In this document: positions 45,441-56,013 of the stretch, in pieces | How the letters are laid out: every line of letters starts with the position of its first letter | Numbering within the stretch: position 1 is the stretch's first letter | Assembly: GCA_963989245.1 (NCBI GenBank) | Contig: OZ022339.1 | Location: forward strand, 17,614,690 to 17,678,689 | DNA from: Nansenia antarctica | Taxonomy: Eukaryota; Chordata; Actinopteri; Argentiniformes; Microstomatidae | Length of the DNA stretch: 64,000 nt | Reading direction: 5' to 3' | Made by a program: the position numbers and the translations under genes | The notes under the pieces: model-generated | The model's database searches: none | What the model saw: the letters and a program-made list of their open reading frames with translations, nothing else | What the model was told of the DNA's origin: nothing

Positions 45441-46265
45441 CATAATAATACGCTGGCTAATTAGCTACGGTAATAATGTTAGCTATAGCTAGATATGTAC
45501 TGTAAACTTCTCTTTGAAAAGCCTATCTGACCCAGTGACTAACACTGACAGATATTGACAGCTGACAGTTGAGGGGGAGTGGTTGGGGGTGGGGTTGACC
45601 AGCCATTGTTACCGCCCATTAAGTGGCTGTGCAGAGGTGTGAAAAACTCCTCAATCTTTAAAAGGCTTTTTCTCAGGAATGTGATTTCAGGGGTACCAAC
45701 ATTCAAATATGCTTGTCGTCTTGAATCTTTTTCCAATTTCAATGTATGACACATCATTTGAAAGCTTACATTCTGTAGTTTCAGACTGTGAATGTCAAAA
45801 ACTGAAAAATGACTTGGGTTTATGATTTGACCAGCTGGTGTCACATACAGTTCTCAAAACGACCACTGTTGTCAAGGTAGCGTGATAAACAAACAATGAC
45901 AGTATTTGTGCCCAGGGATAGTACTGCAACGTATGGTCCACAGGTCAAACACGTCAAAACTCTTACTTCATCTGGGAGTAAAGCACAGCTTTGAATGCCC
46001 CTCGACCAATCACAATGCTTGTTCTGATCAACACATGAACCTGATTTCCTAACCAGTCAAATAGAGTCTGATTTCATTGCGTTTTGCTCTATCTCACCAG
46101 AACCGACCGCTGCCCTTTCAGAGCATGTACTGAGGTCGTCTCTCTTCTCTTCTCCAGTCAAATGGAGCTCAAGGAGTCAAGGATGTTCTGTGTATCCAGG
46201 GACTTCTCCCTCCTCATCCACGCCGCCCAATTAATCTCCCCTGACAGTATTATAGAACAATCTAG
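45441..46265. other. unassigned sequence
   Basis: No recognised repeat family. An open minus frame at 45539-45844 has no motif that I recognise. Confidence 0.35.
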
Positions 46266-46702
46266 AATTGAAAAGCAGGTCTCAACAGATACTTAATTTG
46301 TCTATGGCCGGGATGGGGGAGATGGCTAGGGGTAGGGGAGGCTGTAGGCATGGGAGAACAGGTAGGTTTTGAGGTGGGATTTAAAAGTGAGGAGTGAGGG
46401 TGAGTCTCTGAGTGGTTGAGGGAGAGAGAGTTCCAGAGGCAGGGTGCAGCTCGTGAAAAGGCACGGTGACCGAAGCCTTTGAGTTTTGAGGGTGGGACAG
46501 TGAGGGTAACAATGGATGAGGATCGGAGGGTACCGGTAGGGCGGTGGGGGAGAAGGAGGTCAGTCAGGTAAGGGGGGGGCCAGGCTATGGAGGGCTTTGT
46601 ATGTGAGGATGAGGACTTTGAATTGGATACGTTCTTTGATGGGGAGCCAGTGGAGAGAGTGGAGGACAGGAGTGATGTGGTCACGCGGGTGTTTGACCCC
46701 AT
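46266..46702 (-). pseudogene. L2-like LINE C-terminus
   Basis: The minus strand reads PPYLTDLLLPHRPTGTLRSS, VPPSKLKGFGHRAFSRAAP and CLWNSLSLNHSETHPHS. These are the standard C-terminal blocks after the RT of L2-type LINEs. Frames shift at both ends. It may belong to the same family as 1-1698, whose C-terminus lies outside the window. Confidence 0.75.
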
Positions 46703-46849
46703 GACATGACCACATGTGTGGAGTTGAATGTGATTAGCTCACCCGAGGCTGTGGAGCTTAAAGGTCTGCAGTGTATTGGCTTGACTGGGTTGCCTGAACA
46801 TTCACTGTCATTTCTGAACTTCATGGTGGGAAAAGTAGAACTTTTCAGA

Positions 46850-47086
46850 CTTTTATTCGGAAAAATGTAATGTCAACGTTGTTGAAATCAACGACACACT
46901 CGCTAGTCAAGCCCAAAAATATTGCAATGCAACGGATTCGTGAATAATCCCCACTACTACTTAACTATAACACTACTTTACATTGTTAGCAAATGCCACA
47001 ATCCATTGCATTGCAATATTTTGGCTTGACTAGCGAGTGTGTCATTGATTTTCAATACGTTGACATTTATTTACAAAAGTCCAAAC
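46850..47086. repeat. long imperfect palindrome, MITE-like
   Basis: The arms (about 46865-46935 and 47001-47072) pair over about 70 bp, including GACACACTCGCTAGTCAAGC and TATTGCAATGCAA, around a 65-bp loop. Confidence 0.85.
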
Positions 47087-47229
47087 ATCTAGTCAGTTGC
47101 CCACTTGTTCCCACTTTCACCAGCAGCTGTCACATATTGGAATTAAGAGCTAAATAACATATGGCCTGTAATGAGAGTTGCAGAAAATAATTTCCTAATG
47201 TGAAGACCATTCAAGGAGAAGAGAAGAGT

Positions 47230-47900
47230 TTTTAACAGTGTCAACATCTAAAGTTGATGTTCTATAAGAGAGATGTTCCGTCGGGGCCAAGCACTGCATC
47301 TCCAACAACTGCAAAGTAACAATCCTCAGCAATTGTGGAATCAAATCAATAAACTGGGTCTGAAAACAGTTCTGAAAATGCCAATACTGGAAAATGGTGA
47401 ACGTGAATATACTGTAAGATGAGTTGTGTATTAGATACCTGGGTGTGTACCTAAATGCAAAACTGACAATGGAAGAAGTTAGGAAGGCTATTGAGAGGGC
47501 AAAAACAAGGAACACAACAGGAATACAGTAGCTTCTACGATACAATTAGTTTTCATACACTACATCAATTTGCACCAAAATGTGCTATTCAAGGAGACAT
47601 GGGAGGGAGCCCTGTGAAATAAAACAGAGGGGTGAAATTTGGCTATGGAATTGCCTTATCAACATTCAATATGCACAGAATAACAAAACAGGTTGAAAAT
47701 GAACTGCACTTTGCATTTTACTGCACCTTTTACCATTGTACGACATCAGAGTAGCTTTATTTAATGGAAGGGATTGTTTCGGATGGGAGAATAGGAGAAG
47801 CTTGAGTAGCTTTTTAGAAAAAAAAATCATTATTGCAAATGTTATTTCTAGAGCTTGGGGATAAGCTGTATAGTTGAAACTGTATAATTGAAACCCTTAT
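47230..47900 (+). pseudogene. degraded LINE fragment
   Basis: Broken frames read LQLQQLQSNNPQQLWNQINK, PILENGERE and MEEVRKAIERAKTRN (47250-47520), similar to the linker before RT in fish LINEs. RITKQVENELHFAFYC follows near 47680, similar to a C-terminal block. The RT in between is missing. Assignment is by motif only. Confidence 0.45.
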
Positions 47901-48299
47901 TTTGTTTGATTGGTTTTGTTTTCTTACAATTGCTTCTCTTGGGACTCTCGTTGTAGGATTGTAGTAATGTGTGCATTCTGTTATTCTAATACACAGTCTT
48001 GTAAGCCCATGTCAAATCAACTCATATCATGGTGTCCTTGGAAGATCTGTGTGTCACTTTCCTCTGATTGGGTTCATGTTTACTTCCTGACGTTGGCTGC
48101 ATGGGATGTATTATTCATAAGAATGTACACTAGAATGGCTGTAAACACAATAAGGTAGGGCGGACGGGTTCCAGTTGGCTGTAGGGAGACTGTGAAGCAG
48201 GGAAGGACAGGTTGTTTGGGACAAGAAGACAACACTGCATTCAATGGAAAGCACTGTGCTATTGGCAATGGGCTAATTCAAAGGAGCTTTTGAGGCATA

Positions 48300-48640
48300 A
48301 CATTACTTTGTAATTGTTGTCTATGCTGAACGCTGTATGTCTGTACTGTGTTTCTGTGTGTTACTGTGTTGTCGCTACTGCTTGCTTGTACTGTGTTATT
48401 ATTGTATGGGCTTTTTTAATGACCTGTCTTATATTTGATGACTTATTATTTCATGTACAGTATAACGTTTGCTATGTACGCTTTTACTGTGTGATGTTAT
48501 TTTTTATATTTTTAGGAAGCCTTTTTATAACTGGCGAGGGACTAGGGATGAAAATTAGCCTTCTGGCTAAATCTGGAGTATTCACGTGTTTTAATGTTAA
48601 TTAATATGCCTTGTCCCTTTACAAATAAAATAAATAAACA
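48300..48640 (+). mobile_element. LINE 3' UTR and tail
   Basis: The phrase GACTAGGGATGAAAATTAGC with GCTAAATCTGG and an AAATAAA repeat tail is a 3' end seen on fish LINEs. It may be the end of the fragment at 47230-47900. Confidence 0.55.
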
Positions 48641-48751
48641 AACAAATAAATAAACACACTTAAAAAAGGCTAAATATGACATCCCTTTGTCCCCATAGCT
48701 ACCTGTATTACACGAGAATCAATCAACCGTGGACATTTTCCTCCCTAAGAT

Positions 48752-50258
48752 CAGGGTTCGAGTTATGTGGGAGCCAATGGGAGCTGAGCTCCCATAGAGA
48801 TGGTCTGAGGCTCTCTGAGCTCCCATGAAGGCAGTAAAATCAAAAATCTGTGGGGGTCGCTAATAATACATTACCACAACTATTATTTGATCAAAATGTC
48901 AATGTAATGAATATAATTTAATTTATATTATAAATATTGTAAAATAAACACGTTTTCCAAAAGAACTATGCGCACCATTAATCTCCTGTGAATGACAGTA
49001 TGCCTTTGACTGCCTGCACTTCACCACCAAGACACCATGGGGCGCAGTAGAATATTGTGCAACAGCAAAAGGTTGATTAATCAGCTGTGCGGTAAACCGT
49101 TGGAACACACAGTGCACAGCTGATTAATCAATTAAACCAATAGAGTGAGACACCAGTTGCCTTTCAGGAAGTAGTGAGATCGTGCACCTAGCCTATTATT
49201 GAGAAGCAAGCATTCATTCATTAGCTATACAGGAGTATATACATACAGTAGTAGCTACCATGCCGCCCAAAAAAAGGCCACTGCTGCAGACCGGGTCATC
49301 AAGCCTAGAAAATTTCGGGTTTTTATCAAAGACAAATTTGACCCTCTCCCGTTCATCCAATCTTGGATAAAGAAAGGACATCGGACGTCAGCATCATGGG
49401 TTCCAGGACCGCGACCGCAGCCTCCTGAAAACAGACCACTTTGGTCTATCTTGTCTCCGTAAAGGTAAGGTGGCTTTTACTTTTTACTAACCTAGTGTAC
49501 TAACCTAATGTATTTTTCGCTCCTTCTGTATAGCAAAAATAACAAAATTATTGGCCGAGATACATGTGTGACTATCGCTTTTATAGCTGTTGTTTCATGT
49601 GGGGCTGTTGATGTGGTGAAATGAGTAGCCTGCAGCTGTAGCGTCAGGATATGTTGGGATTTGAGGATGAGGATGATGTTTCGGTACCGGTACCGTTTTT
49701 AAAGTATCGAATTGTCACCGGTATCGAATAAAACCCAAACTGTACCCAACCCTAACTATATGTTTACATGCCAACTAATTAGCTAATTCATTTCTGTCAT
49801 TTAGAGCTGAGGGGAGCAACAGAGAGACGGACAACAGGACAGCAACAGAGAGACAGACAACAGGACAGTAACAGAGAGACAACGGGAGAGGAGAGCAATA
49901 GAGACAGAACTGAATGCACTGAACCTTTTTTTTATTCTTTGCATTATTAACACTGTTGTGTTATTGTGTTATTAAAGTGTTTAAGTGTTTTATGGAAAAG
50001 CATTATGAGTGGTGTGTGTGTGCAGGGTGCTCGTGAGTTGTATATTTTGGGGAGGGGGGAGGCTTGTGTATGGGGGCGGGGGGTCCTCACACAAAGGAGT
50101 AGCCTAGGGCCACTGACCACCTTAATCCGCTACTGCCTATAGCTAATTAAAACTTGTAAGTCCCATCGCTGTGTGGGCATGATTCGCGCGTGCATGAGAA
50201 CATTTCGCACTGTTATTTTGGAGACCCCCACAGAGTTCAGCTTATAACTCGAACCCTG
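48752..50258 (+). mobile_element. hAT-type element, 8-bp TSD, internally deleted
   Basis: The ends CAGGGTTCGAGTTATG and TATAACTCGAACCCTG are flanked by the duplicated CCTAAGAT (48744-48751 and 50259-50266). It is 1507 bp long. It retains what looks like a first exon (from 49260) and an acceptor-like CTGTCATTTAG near 49803, but no transposase domain. Confidence 0.9.
49260..49466 (+). pseudogene. possible remnant first exon of hAT gene
   Basis: From the ATG at 49260 the frame reads MPPKKRPLLQTGSSSLENFG and stops after about 37 codons, while another frame stays open to 49462. GTAAAGGTAAGG at the end resembles a splice donor. It is too short to be diagnostic. Confidence 0.35.
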
Positions 50259-50266
50259 CCTAAGAT

Positions 50267-50645
50267 CTAACGAGGAGGCTGTCTGTGATTGTCTGGACTG
50301 AACCCAAATGCCCCTCAAGCCTTTCAGCTGTAAGGTGAAACCATGACAACCTTCATGGCCATAGGGCATGTTCAGCACAGTCCCTCTTTAATGGGAGCTG
50401 AATGATAACGGTACGCCTCTCTAGAGGGAGTTCACATCCGTAGTGAGCTCACACTTGTGTTCCACTTCAAACGCTGCTAATAAGCTGTCTTATTGGCCAT
50501 ATATTCTAGATGGTATGATAGTCTGGCTATTGGAACAGCTATATAGTCCCCATGCCTCCTCTCCCATCCCCTTTCACTCAACGCCATGAACTCCCTGGAC
50601 CTTCATGAGTTGCAAAGCTCCAGTTTCTTTAATTGAGAGGGAATA
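50267..50645. other. unassigned sequence
   Basis: Sequence between two hAT insertions. No recognised feature. Confidence 0.35.
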
Positions 50646-50653
50646 CTTTAACC

Positions 50654-50818
50654 CAGTTGGTTCTCAAACCTCCCCTCGGGGACCACCAGCCGCTCCACCT
50701 ATTTGATCTGTTCCACCACCCAGCACACCTGTTTCAACTAATCAAGTACAAATCGTAATTGCTTTGTACTTGATTAGTTGGGCCGGGGGTTTCCCGAGGA
50801 GAGGTTTGAGAACCACTG
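50654..50818. mobile_element. hAT MITE, 165 bp, 8-bp TSD
   Basis: The ends CAGTTGGTTCTCAAACCTC and GAGGTTTGAGAACCACTG are flanked by CTTTAACC (50646-50653 and 50819-50826). An internal palindrome is centred near 50755 (CTAATCAAGTACAA and its complement). Confidence 0.9.
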
Positions 50819-51049
50819 CTTTAACCTCCACGGGGTGTTAACGTGAATAACGTTAGCGCCCCATGCCCGCTGTATCCAAGAGCTCTCAAATCCAGTTATA
50901 CACGCTCTCAATCCCAACTTAAAAGCTTGTTCGATTTAATCAAGTTTACCAGAGGGGAAGTACTTATCTCTCGCTTTTAATCTTCAAAAGCAGTATGGCA
51001 CCCGGGGAGAGTATTGACTTTGTGAGCCCAGATATTTAACAACAAATGA

Positions 51050-52477
51050 TAACAAGACGATAGAACCGTCTCTACCCTCCAGCATCTTTGGTTTTCTCTG
51101 TGTACCACATGTACAAAAGAAGAGATTTGGTGAAGCTGCATTCTCATTTTATGCACCCGAATTGTGGAATGCACTGCCAGTTTACATTAGGGATGCAACC
51201 TCAGCAAATATGTTCAAGTCAAGACTAAAAACCCATCTTTTTAATATTGCCTTTAAATGACTAAATCGTTACAGTTTTTTACGGTCGCTAAGTCATAGTG
51301 TTCAAAACTGAAGCCACAGAGTCACAACTCTTCATACAGTCTGCATTACCAACACGCATATTGGCCAATGACTTCATTCATGTCTCAAAAGAAGCTCGTT
51401 CAACCATACACTGGCATCAATGTTCACTCAGAAAGCAACACAGTCATTCATAACATTCTGACTTACAAAACACTAACAACAGGGAGCATTACATGGTTTG
51501 AATGATTTTCACAAGAATGAATATTTCATTAGAAAAATGGTTTGATTTATAGTAATCATAGACAGAATAGTTGACTGTACAACTGTAAAGTATTAGGCAA
51601 CAAGAATGAATCAGAAATGCAGCAATTTGCTTCTATCCTTTATTCTATCTTTTGCTTCTATCCTTTATTCTATCTTTTATCCTTTTTTTCAGTATCTTTG
51701 CAGAAAGTAAGTTACGGTACATTTAGTTCAAAGTACACTACATTTTCTTGTGTAAAATGAAAAGTGAAAAATAAAGTGGAAGATGCAAAGTTCAAACAAA
51801 AAATAAAAACAGAAATGCATTACAATACAATAGCAATCACACCAAAAATGTCTCACTCCTGAGGGTTTTGGTCTGCATCTGATCACATCTAATGCCTTTC
51901 CTGGCAATGCATCTAGTCTATTTCATTTCATTGTATATATTCTGCTAATATTTTCTAGACATTTCAATATGATTACTGCAAATAGTGAAAATACCACCGC
52001 TCATCCCTTATCAGACTTTGCTGAGGTGCTGGAACTGAAGAGTATCAATACAGTGCAAAATAACTGTTTATTGCAAGCTTTCTGTCATATATGATAGGAA
52101 TATGATTACTGCAAAAATGCACCAAATCATTCTGTTTTGAATGTGTTCTTCAGAGTTTTGAACACAGTATGTTAACAATGAAAAAATGTGTTGCAAATAC
52201 ATTGTATGTTGCAGGTGGGAGAGTTTGAATGAGAGAAGTGTTATGGATTTTAGAGAATGTAGTCATTGAATGGATTCTGTATGAAAGCAATGCACAAATC
52301 ACAGAGAAAGAGTCACAGTTTTGTTCACATGGGCTTCTGCTCTGCTGACTGTATGAAGAGTTGTGACTCTGTGGCTTCAGTATTGAACACTGTGACTTAG
52401 CGACCGTAAAAAACTGTAAATGATGATTATAGAATGATTGGAGCATTTTGAGCTGCTACGTTTGCAGGAAAATAAAA

Positions 52478-52512
<35 letters not shown>
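51050..52512 (+). pseudogene. LINE C-terminus and 3' end, split by TA-flanked element
   Basis: The coding part reads LCVPHVQKKRFGEAAFSFYA, then PELWNALPVYIRDATSANMF and SRLKTHLFNIAFK to a stop near 51260. The 3' UTR resumes at 52417 (AAATGATGATTATAGAATG) and ends (TTA)n at 52478-52512. The family is that of 4201-4510. Its C-terminus is intact here, but the rest of the protein is missing. Confidence 0.8.
51272..52416. mobile_element. TA-flanked non-autonomous element, long form
   Basis: Inverted ends of about 70 bp begin CAGTTTTTTACGGTCGCTAA and pair with the right end, which closes ACCGTAAAAAACTG. TA is duplicated at 51270-51271 and 52417-52418. It is 1145 bp with no transposase frame. It shares its left half with 40282-40755. 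Confidence 0.9.
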
Positions 52513-52795
52513 CTTATCTTGTTCATCACAACATGCCAGTGTAAACACTAGAGAGACACTAGCTGTCAAAGAGGCCATGTGTGTTTGGACCGCTGCCTCA
52601 CAGCCTCTTCTGATGAGGTCTCAGTAATGTGATTATGAATATGGCAGCCATTAGGGTCGGGACAGACCAACCACAGTTCTGTGTCATATTAATGTTTTAT
52701 TAATCTGTGTCACGACTGCATACATAGGCCCAGGTCTAAGCCTCATCGTCATGGTGACAGGGCTACACCCCCCCCAAATCTCAGGTATCCCTTAA

Positions 52796-52840
<45 letters not shown>

Positions 52841-53533
52841 GCCCACACACTGGCACACACACACTTTTATCAAAGTAGAGACAAAGAACCTAAGGCATGA
52901 GGCTGTCGGTAGGTACAGAAATCCACTGTACGGAGCTGCCGTAGCATCTCACTGACTGAGTAAATAAACGGCTAAGGGATAGAGGGGATAAAAAGGAATA
53001 CTCAAGTCTGGGATGACGATAATGATAAAGCATTGATCAATTATTTGGGGTGTTTGCCCTCTAGAGCGATACAGATGAAAGCAATACATCTCAGCAGCAA
53101 CAGGGCTGGGAAACAAAAGAAAAAGTCTCTCTGTAATGTAAAGTGGAGTGAAGCATGAATATCCTTGCTAGCTTCCTTATTCTCTCTTTCTCTACCACTT
53201 AAATTGATAGAGGGAGGTAGTGAAGAAGAGAGAGAGAGAGAGAGAGAGAGAGGGGAGTCTTTTGAAAGAGCAGACGTCACTGCTCCTCTCTCTGGACCCA
53301 AGTCCCTTCTCCCTGTGATGAACACATCCTCACCAGCTCCGACGCCTGCATCTGCACTTAGTGTTGTTGTCGTGTTAGCTACAATTTAGAGTTGAAAAGG
53401 GGCATGAGGTGGGCTGCACAGATCACAGAGGGGGAAGCTCAACTCCTCAACACCTACGCTCATCTAGACACGATCAGACACGCAGCAGGGGGGCAGAGAG
53501 AGAGAGAGAGAAGAGAGAGGGGGTGTGAGATAG

Positions 53534-53580
<47 letters not shown>

Positions 53581-53690
53581 CTGAGAGAGTGAGAGAGTAA
53601 GAGAAAGAGAGAGAGAGTGACAGACAGACAGTGACAGAGAGTGAATGTCAGTCAAGCTAGGATGAGAGCAACATAAACCCTCAGAGATAG
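52513..53690. other. unassigned sequence with microsatellites
   Basis: (CA)n at 52798-52839, (GA)n at 53228-53252, and mixed GA/GT at 53498-53640. The rest shows no recognised gene or repeat. Confidence 0.4.
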
Positions 53691-54255
53691 AGAGAGATCT
53701 TCTGTACAGATTCTGTCAGACCCTAAACATCATCAGTAACTATACCTACCTTGGCCTAAACGTCATCAGTAACTATACCTACCTTGGTCTAAACATCATC
53801 AGTAACTATACCTACCTTGGCCTAAACATCATCAGTAACTATACCTACCTTGGCCTAAACATCATCAGTAACTATACCTACCTTGGCCTAAACATCATCA
53901 GTAACTATACCTACCTTGGCCTAAACATCATCAGTAACTATACCTACCATGGCCTAAACATCAGCACCACTGGTCTCTTCCACAAGGCTGTGAACGACCT
54001 GAGAGACATGGCAAGGAGGTTAGTGTTCGTTATTTGTGACATCCCAATTAGGATCTGGCTAAAAATACTTCAGTATCAGTAATAGAATCCATTCCCCTCT
54101 ATACTTGTGAGTCCTCACCAGGAATTCACAAAGTGAATTGAGACTACTACTATAAAAGAAAAGATGTACATCTAAAACCCCAAATAATGCATGCAGAGCA
54201 GAATTAGAACTAACCATCGAAATTCTGAAAAAAAGCTGTTACATTCTATAGCCAC
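53690..54255 (+). pseudogene. LINE RT C-terminal fragment with expanded repeat
   Basis: After a tandem block reading NIISNYTYLGL the frame continues STTGLFHKAVNDLRDMARRL, then IPIRIWLKILQYQ and a stop near 54082. This is the region just after the RT palm in a fish Jockey-type LINE. A normal element should have one NYTYLGL motif; here it is multiplied in frame. The remainder is degraded. Confidence 0.65.
53722..53965 (+). repeat. 33-bp in-frame minisatellite, about 7 copies
   Basis: The unit CTAAACATCATCAGTAACTA plus TACCTACCTTGGC is 33 bp (11 codons), so the LINE frame is kept through the array. Confidence 0.93.
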
Positions 54256-54256
54256 C

Positions 54257-54258
<2 letters not shown>

Positions 54259-54308
<50 letters not shown>

Positions 54309-54420
54309 ATTAGACTTACCGTATATAGCGCTTTTCTAGACACTCAAAGTCGCTTTACAAACTGAAAAGATTGAGTAGTAAAATAAAAATAAAAATAAAT
54401 AAATAAAAGAAAGTATAAGG
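54259..54420 (-). mobile_element. LINE 3' tail with (AAT)n
   Basis: (AAT)n at 54259-54306 is followed by TATATAGCGCTTTTCTAG and AAGTCGCTTTACAAACTG, a frequent LINE 3' end in fish, minus strand. Confidence 0.65.
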
Positions 54421-54749
54421 GTCTAATTAATTTTTAGATTACTAAATCAAAATCTAAGTGTCTTTGTAGGACAATCTACTCTGTATACTGGAAGTATATC
54501 TTGATTTCAGGCCGAGAAGCGGCGAACAAGCAACGCCAGCGTCCTCTCTCGACCGGCATTTTTTTCTTCTTACACGTATGATCAATGTAATGTTAGCTAG
54601 CTACCTCTAAACATGGATTTATGCTGGGCATAAAATAATTAATTTGAGGTGGTAAACACAGTCTGGCTATCTTATCTGTCTGGTTAACTTCTCTGTGTAG
54701 TTGTGAGTTTCTCTCCAGAGCCATAGACAGATGTCTGTAGTGTAGCGTC

Positions 54750-55015
54750 TGAGAAGCGGCAAACAAGCAACACCAGCGTCCTCTCTCGACCGACTACTAA
54801 GAGATGACCGACTACTCCAAGAGATGAACATAGAGCGGGGTCTCCACAGCAGAGGACTGAGGGGTCCCCACAGCCAGCTGCTTCTGGGACTTTGTCTGTA
54901 AACAAACAACCTCCACAGAGCTCCAGGGCAGCAACACAATTAAACCCAAATTGGAATGCTATCTGGCCCTGAATGGAGAGTATACAGTGGCAGAATACCT
55001 GACCCAAAACTGACT
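54750..55015 (+). pseudogene. LINE C-terminal remnant
   Basis: Near 54950-55010 a frame reads KLECYLALNGEYTVAEYLT and stops. This block precedes the cysteine-containing end of the LINE type seen at 36700-37520. Little else is recognisable. Confidence 0.45.
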
Positions 55016-55327
55016 GAATGAGCCTAGCCTTTTTGATTGATTGATTGAAAACTTTATTAGAAGATTTGCAGAAGTAGGTACATGAAAGTACATATTACAT
55101 ACAAGGTCAACTAAAAGGATAAAAACCCAAGAAAGCCACTGGCTTATTTCAATTGGGGTCCTTGATTCTCAATTCATCGTTACATGTAAGACAGACAAAA
55201 AAAAACTAGTACTATCTACAAGATAATACAAGGCAAGGCAAGGCAAGGCAAGTTTATTTGTATAGCACATTTCATACAACAGGGGCAATTCAAAGTGCTT
55301 TACATGCATTATTTAAAAATACAGCAA

Positions 55328-55452
55328 GAGGAGCATAAGAAAATAACAATTACAATGAATAAAAGCAAATATAAGAAGTAAATAGATAAAACATTTAAAA
55401 AGACAATAGTTAATGGGAAAAAGACATTGATAGAAGTGTTTGTGTTTAATCA
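55328..55452 (-). repeat. duplicated 3' UTR segment, distal copy
   Basis: AGAGGAGCATAAGAAAATAA through GTGTTTAATCATA is repeated at 55894-56023 with very few changes. The 10-bp minisatellite lies between the copies. Confidence 0.93.
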
Positions 55453-55893
55453 TATCCCTCCACATCCTTCTACATCCCTCTACATCCCTCTACATCCCTC
55501 CACATCCCTCTACATCCCTCTACATCACTCTACATCACTCTACATCCCTCCACATCCCTCTACATCCCTCTACATCCCTCTACAACCCTCTACATCCCTC
55601 TACATCCCTCCACATCCCTCCACATCCCTCTACAACCCTCTACATCTCTCTACATCCCTCTACACCCCTCTACATCCCTCCACATTCCTCTACAATCCTC
55701 TACATCCCTCTACATCCCTCCACATCACTCTACATCCCTCTACATCCCTCTACATCCCTCCACATCCCTTCACATCCCTCTACATCCCTCCACATCCCTC
55801 TACATCCCTCTACATCCCTCTACATCCCTCTACATCCCTCTACATCCCTCTACACCACTCCATATCCCTCCATATCCCTCCACATCCCTCCAC
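55452..55893. repeat. 10-bp minisatellite, about 44 copies
   Basis: TACATCCCTC and variants (CACATCCCTC, TACAACCCTC). All forward frames spell the same IPLHPSTSLY repeat; this is not a gene. Confidence 0.95.
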
Positions 55894-56013
55894 AAGAGGA
55901 GCATAAGAAAATAAAAATTACAATGAATAAAAGCAAATATAAGAAGTAAATAGATAAAACATTTAAAAAGACAATAGTTAATGGAAAAAAGACATTGATA
56001 GAAGTGTTTGTGT

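Noticed and set aside
55427..55949. Two overlapping open frames of 159 and 169 codons, proline/serine-rich
   Set aside because: Both spell the same IPLHPSTSLY repeat from a 10-bp minisatellite in different registers.
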